Of a stretch of DNA of 64,000 bases, positions 62,001 through 64,000 are shown in pieces. Under the pieces are notes generated by a model. That model saw only the letters and a program-made list of their open reading frames with translations, was not told where the DNA came from and did not search any database. The number at the start of each line of letters is the position of its first letter. Position 1 is the first letter of the stretch. The translations under genes were made by a program, and so were the position numbers. The stretch is from assembly GCF_036038375.1 (NCBI RefSeq), contig NZ_CP107935.1, forward strand, positions 2,852,001 to 2,916,000. The letters are read 5' to 3'. The stretch comes from Streptomyces sp. NBC_00414 (GTDB taxonomy: Bacteria; Actinomycetota; Actinomycetes; Streptomycetales; Streptomycetaceae).

Positions 62001-62996
62001 ATGCCCTCTGCTGACATGAGCCTGACACTCCCGCATCCCGCCGGCCGGGACGCCGATCTGCGCGTCGCTCTGGAGGATCTGCGGCTGAATCGGTGGCTGT
62101 CGACGAAGGAGTTGCTCGCCAGGACGGATTCCTGGTCACTGCGGTGCAGCCGAAGTCAGGTTCTGGGGCGCGCGGCGGTGGGCACCGAGGCGATCGAGAT
62201 GTGGGCCGCGGAGGAGCCTGAGGACTGGAATGCCTGGATGATGCGGGCCCGTGTGCTGAGCGAACGCGTGGTCCTCGCCCACCGCAACGGCGCCTCCCGA
62301 CCACAGCTGATGCAGGCCATTCTCAAGGCCCGTTACGCGTGCAGTGCGGCTGCGGAGTGGAAGGCCGATCCGGTGCCGCCGCTGTGCTTCATGACCCTCG
62401 CACAGGCCGACGACGACCCCGGGCGGCCGCACAATCCGCTCAACTGGATCGCGCGTGAGGACCTGCTGCCGCCGGGGCCCTGGCTGCTGCTGGACGCGGT
62501 GCACCAGCGCGATGCGCACAACCGTGAGGCGTTCCACCGGATGCTCGCCGTCTTCCGCGCCCGCGGCAATGAGCTGATCACCTTCGCGCAGTGGGTGGCC
62601 GCCAGAGCCCCCGTCGGGTCGCCGCTGAAGGTTCTTCCGCTGTACGCGTTCGTCGATCAGTACCGCAAGCAGTGGGCGACACGGCAGACCGCCAGTGTGC
62701 TCGCGTACTGGGTCACCGAGGACAAAGCCCACTACGCCCGCCAGGCACTGCATGAATGGTTCGAGCCGACGCAGCCCGCGCCGGGGCAGCCCGACACCCG
62801 TTCCCTGCTGGATCTCAACCACCTGGCGCACGCCCTGACGGCCACCGGCGTAGGCCATAGCGGCCCGGTGTTCGAGGCGATCGGCCCGCACGTGACCACC
62901 GCGCCGTGGGCCCAGGTCGCCCACGAGCCACAGGAATGGCAGGAGGAATTCCTCAAAGCCCGCCGCCCCAGCCTGAGATCCAGGGATCGCCGATGA
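62001..62996 (+). CDS. Conserved hypothetical protein
   Basis: The 331-residue protein starts MPSADMSLTLPHPAGRDADL (an inner ATG at 62016 is possible). Blocks such as LLARTDSWSLRCSRSQVLGR, NAWMMRARVLSERVVLAHRN, WQEEFLKARRPSLR suggest a soluble helical protein. I do not recognise the family. Codon use is normal and the gene is complete. Confidence 0.7.
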   Translation: MPSADMSLTLPHPAGRDADLRVALEDLRLNRWLSTKELLARTDSWSLRCSRSQVLGRAAVGTEAIEMWAAEEPEDWNAWMMRARVLSERVVLAHRNGASRPQLMQAILKARYACSAAAEWKADPVPPLCFMTLAQADDDPGRPHNPLNWIAREDLLPPGPWLLLDAVHQRDAHNREAFHRMLAVFRARGNELITFAQWVAARAPVGSPLKVLPLYAFVDQYRKQWATRQTASVLAYWVTEDKAHYARQALHEWFEPTQPAPGQPDTRSLLDLNHLAHALTATGVGHSGPVFEAIGPHVTTAPWAQVAHEPQEWQEEFLKARRPSLRSRDRR

Positions 62997-63137
62997 CCAT
63001 CAGAGGCCCACCTTCCACGGTCGTGGACCCATGTGCTCGCCCACTCCCCCTCCGATTCCTCCAGAGGACCTTTCCCTTGCATTTACCACCCGCACCACGC
63101 CGTCTCTCCCCTCCTCCCTTCTCCCCCGAGGTGCCTG

Positions 63138-64000
63138 ATGTCGCACAGACGATCAACTAGCCGCCGTCCGCTGGACGACGACGCGGCGCTGCGCGGGCAC
63201 GGCTACACGCCCGAGCTCAAGCGCGGCATGGGCGGCTTCGGGAACTTCGCGATCAGCTTCTCGGTGATCTGCATCCTGGCCGGCGGGATGACCCTGTTCG
63301 GCTACGGCCTCAACACCGGCGGCCCTGCCGTCATGCTGTGGGGCTGGGTCGGCATCGGCGCCATGACCCTCATCCTCGGCGCGTGCCTGGCCGAGGTCAC
63401 CTCCGCCTATCCCACCTCGGGCGGCCTGTACTACATGGCCCACCGCCTCGGCGGCCCGCGCTGGGCCTGGGTCACCGGCTGGCTCAACCTGCTCGGTCTG
63501 CTTGGCGCGATCGCCGGGATCGACTACGGGTGTGCGCTGTTCGTCGGCGCGTTCGCCAACCTGCAATGGGGACTTGAGCCCACGCCCGAGACGACGATGC
63601 TGATATTCGCCGGCATCCTGCTGCTGCACGGCACCCTCAACACGCTCGGGGTGCGCCTGGTCACCGTGCTGAACTCGATCTCGGTGTGGTGGCAGCTCGC
63701 CGGCGTCGCTCTGATCGTCGGCGCGCTCACCCTCGCCCCGGGCGAACGACAGAGCGCCGGCTTCGTCTTCACCCATTTCAACAACGGCACCGGCTTCGAC
63801 AACCCCGTGTACGTGGCCGCACTCGGCTGCCTGCTGGCCGCGTACACGTTCTGCGGCTACGACGCCTCCTCCCACCTGTCGGAGGAGACCAAGGGCGCAC
63901 AGATCGCAGCGCCCAAGGGCATCGTCCGCGCCATCGCCTGGTCCTGGGCAGCCGGCTTCGTGCTGCTGGCCGGCCTGCTGTTCGCGATCGAGGACTACGC
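63138..64000 (+). CDS. APC-family amino-acid permease (runs off window)
   Basis: The first 287 residues are visible from ATG 63138. GYTPELKRGMGGFGNFAISF then SVICILAGGMTLFGYG is the canonical start of APC amino-acid/GABA permeases. About seven membrane segments are seen, including the GYDASSHLSEETKGA block between helices 6 and 7. The C-terminus is outside. Confidence 0.85.
   Translation, partial: MSHRRSTSRRPLDDDAALRGHGYTPELKRGMGGFGNFAISFSVICILAGGMTLFGYGLNTGGPAVMLWGWVGIGAMTLILGACLAEVTSAYPTSGGLYYMAHRLGGPRWAWVTGWLNLLGLLGAIAGIDYGCALFVGAFANLQWGLEPTPETTMLIFAGILLLHGTLNTLGVRLVTVLNSISVWWQLAGVALIVGALTLAPGERQSAGFVFTHFNNGTGFDNPVYVAALGCLLAAYTFCGYDASSHLSEETKGAQIAAPKGIVRAIAWSWAAGFVLLAGLLFAIEDY

Overview
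The window is high-GC actinomycete DNA, almost certainly a Streptomyces chromosome. The evidence is strong third-position G/C, many GTG starts, paired XRE-DUF5753/DUF397 regulators, SpoIIE-class ATP-binding (HATPase) proteins with STAS partners, ANTAR and MerR-type small regulators, and FxLD-type lanthipeptide genes. No rRNA, convincing tRNA or CRISPR array is visible. Large parts are accessory and littered with broken genes, consistent with a chromosome arm or genomic island.

Region 1 (about 1.7-12 kb) is a defence-type island. It begins with decayed ends of a Wadjet-like locus (SMC-type jetC C-terminus and frameshifted jetD). Next is a minus-strand pair, a HigB-like toxin and an HTH-ImmA/IrrE metallopeptidase fusion. 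Divergent from it is a compact plus-strand operon: multiubiquitin-like protein, Cys-less E2-like protein, JAB-E1 fusion, CD-NTase-like nucleotidyltransferase, a second Cys-containing E2-like protein and a single-pass membrane protein. It joins a bacterial ubiquitin-like conjugation set to CBASS-like parts and is the best candidate here for an undescribed system. A low-GC NB-ARC/TPR (STAND) gene follows.

Region 2 (13-18.2 kb) holds cutA, two large XRE regulators, a NUDIX hydrolase, a clavaminate-synthase-like dioxygenase and a frameshifted HATPase. Region 3 (18.9-29.6 kb) is a large FxLD lanthipeptide cluster: PCMT-like methyltransferase, precursor, LanB, LanC, an endonuclease/exonuclease/phosphatase-fold protein, a stand-alone SpaB_C-domain protein, a helical protein and an ABC exporter.

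Region 4 (29.6-42.5 kb) is a graveyard of ISL3, IS1182, Tn3, SulP, DUF6300 and regulator fragments mixed with intact sigma-factor partner-switching genes. It also contains small repeats with GTGAG...CAC ends, and an IS1182-family element (40217-42503) whose transposase is split by a 367-nt group II intron-like insertion; exact removal restores the reading frame. Region 5 (42.6-49.5 kb) is an integrative mobilizable element: integrase, excisionase, XRE regulator, replication protein with internal iterons, DnaC-like ATPase, an array of GGGGACCG motifs, MobC and relaxase.

Region 6 (49.8-55.1 kb) returns to housekeeping-like and regulatory genes (second cutA, NUDIX, XRE/DUF397 pair, TPR regulator, 2H phosphoesterase, HATPase). 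Region 7 (55.2-61.3 kb) is a second, minimal FxLD cluster (precursor-LanB-LanC-methyltransferase). The window ends in a conserved hypothetical gene and an APC-family amino-acid permease that runs off the edge. All family assignments are by reading motifs; no database search was possible.
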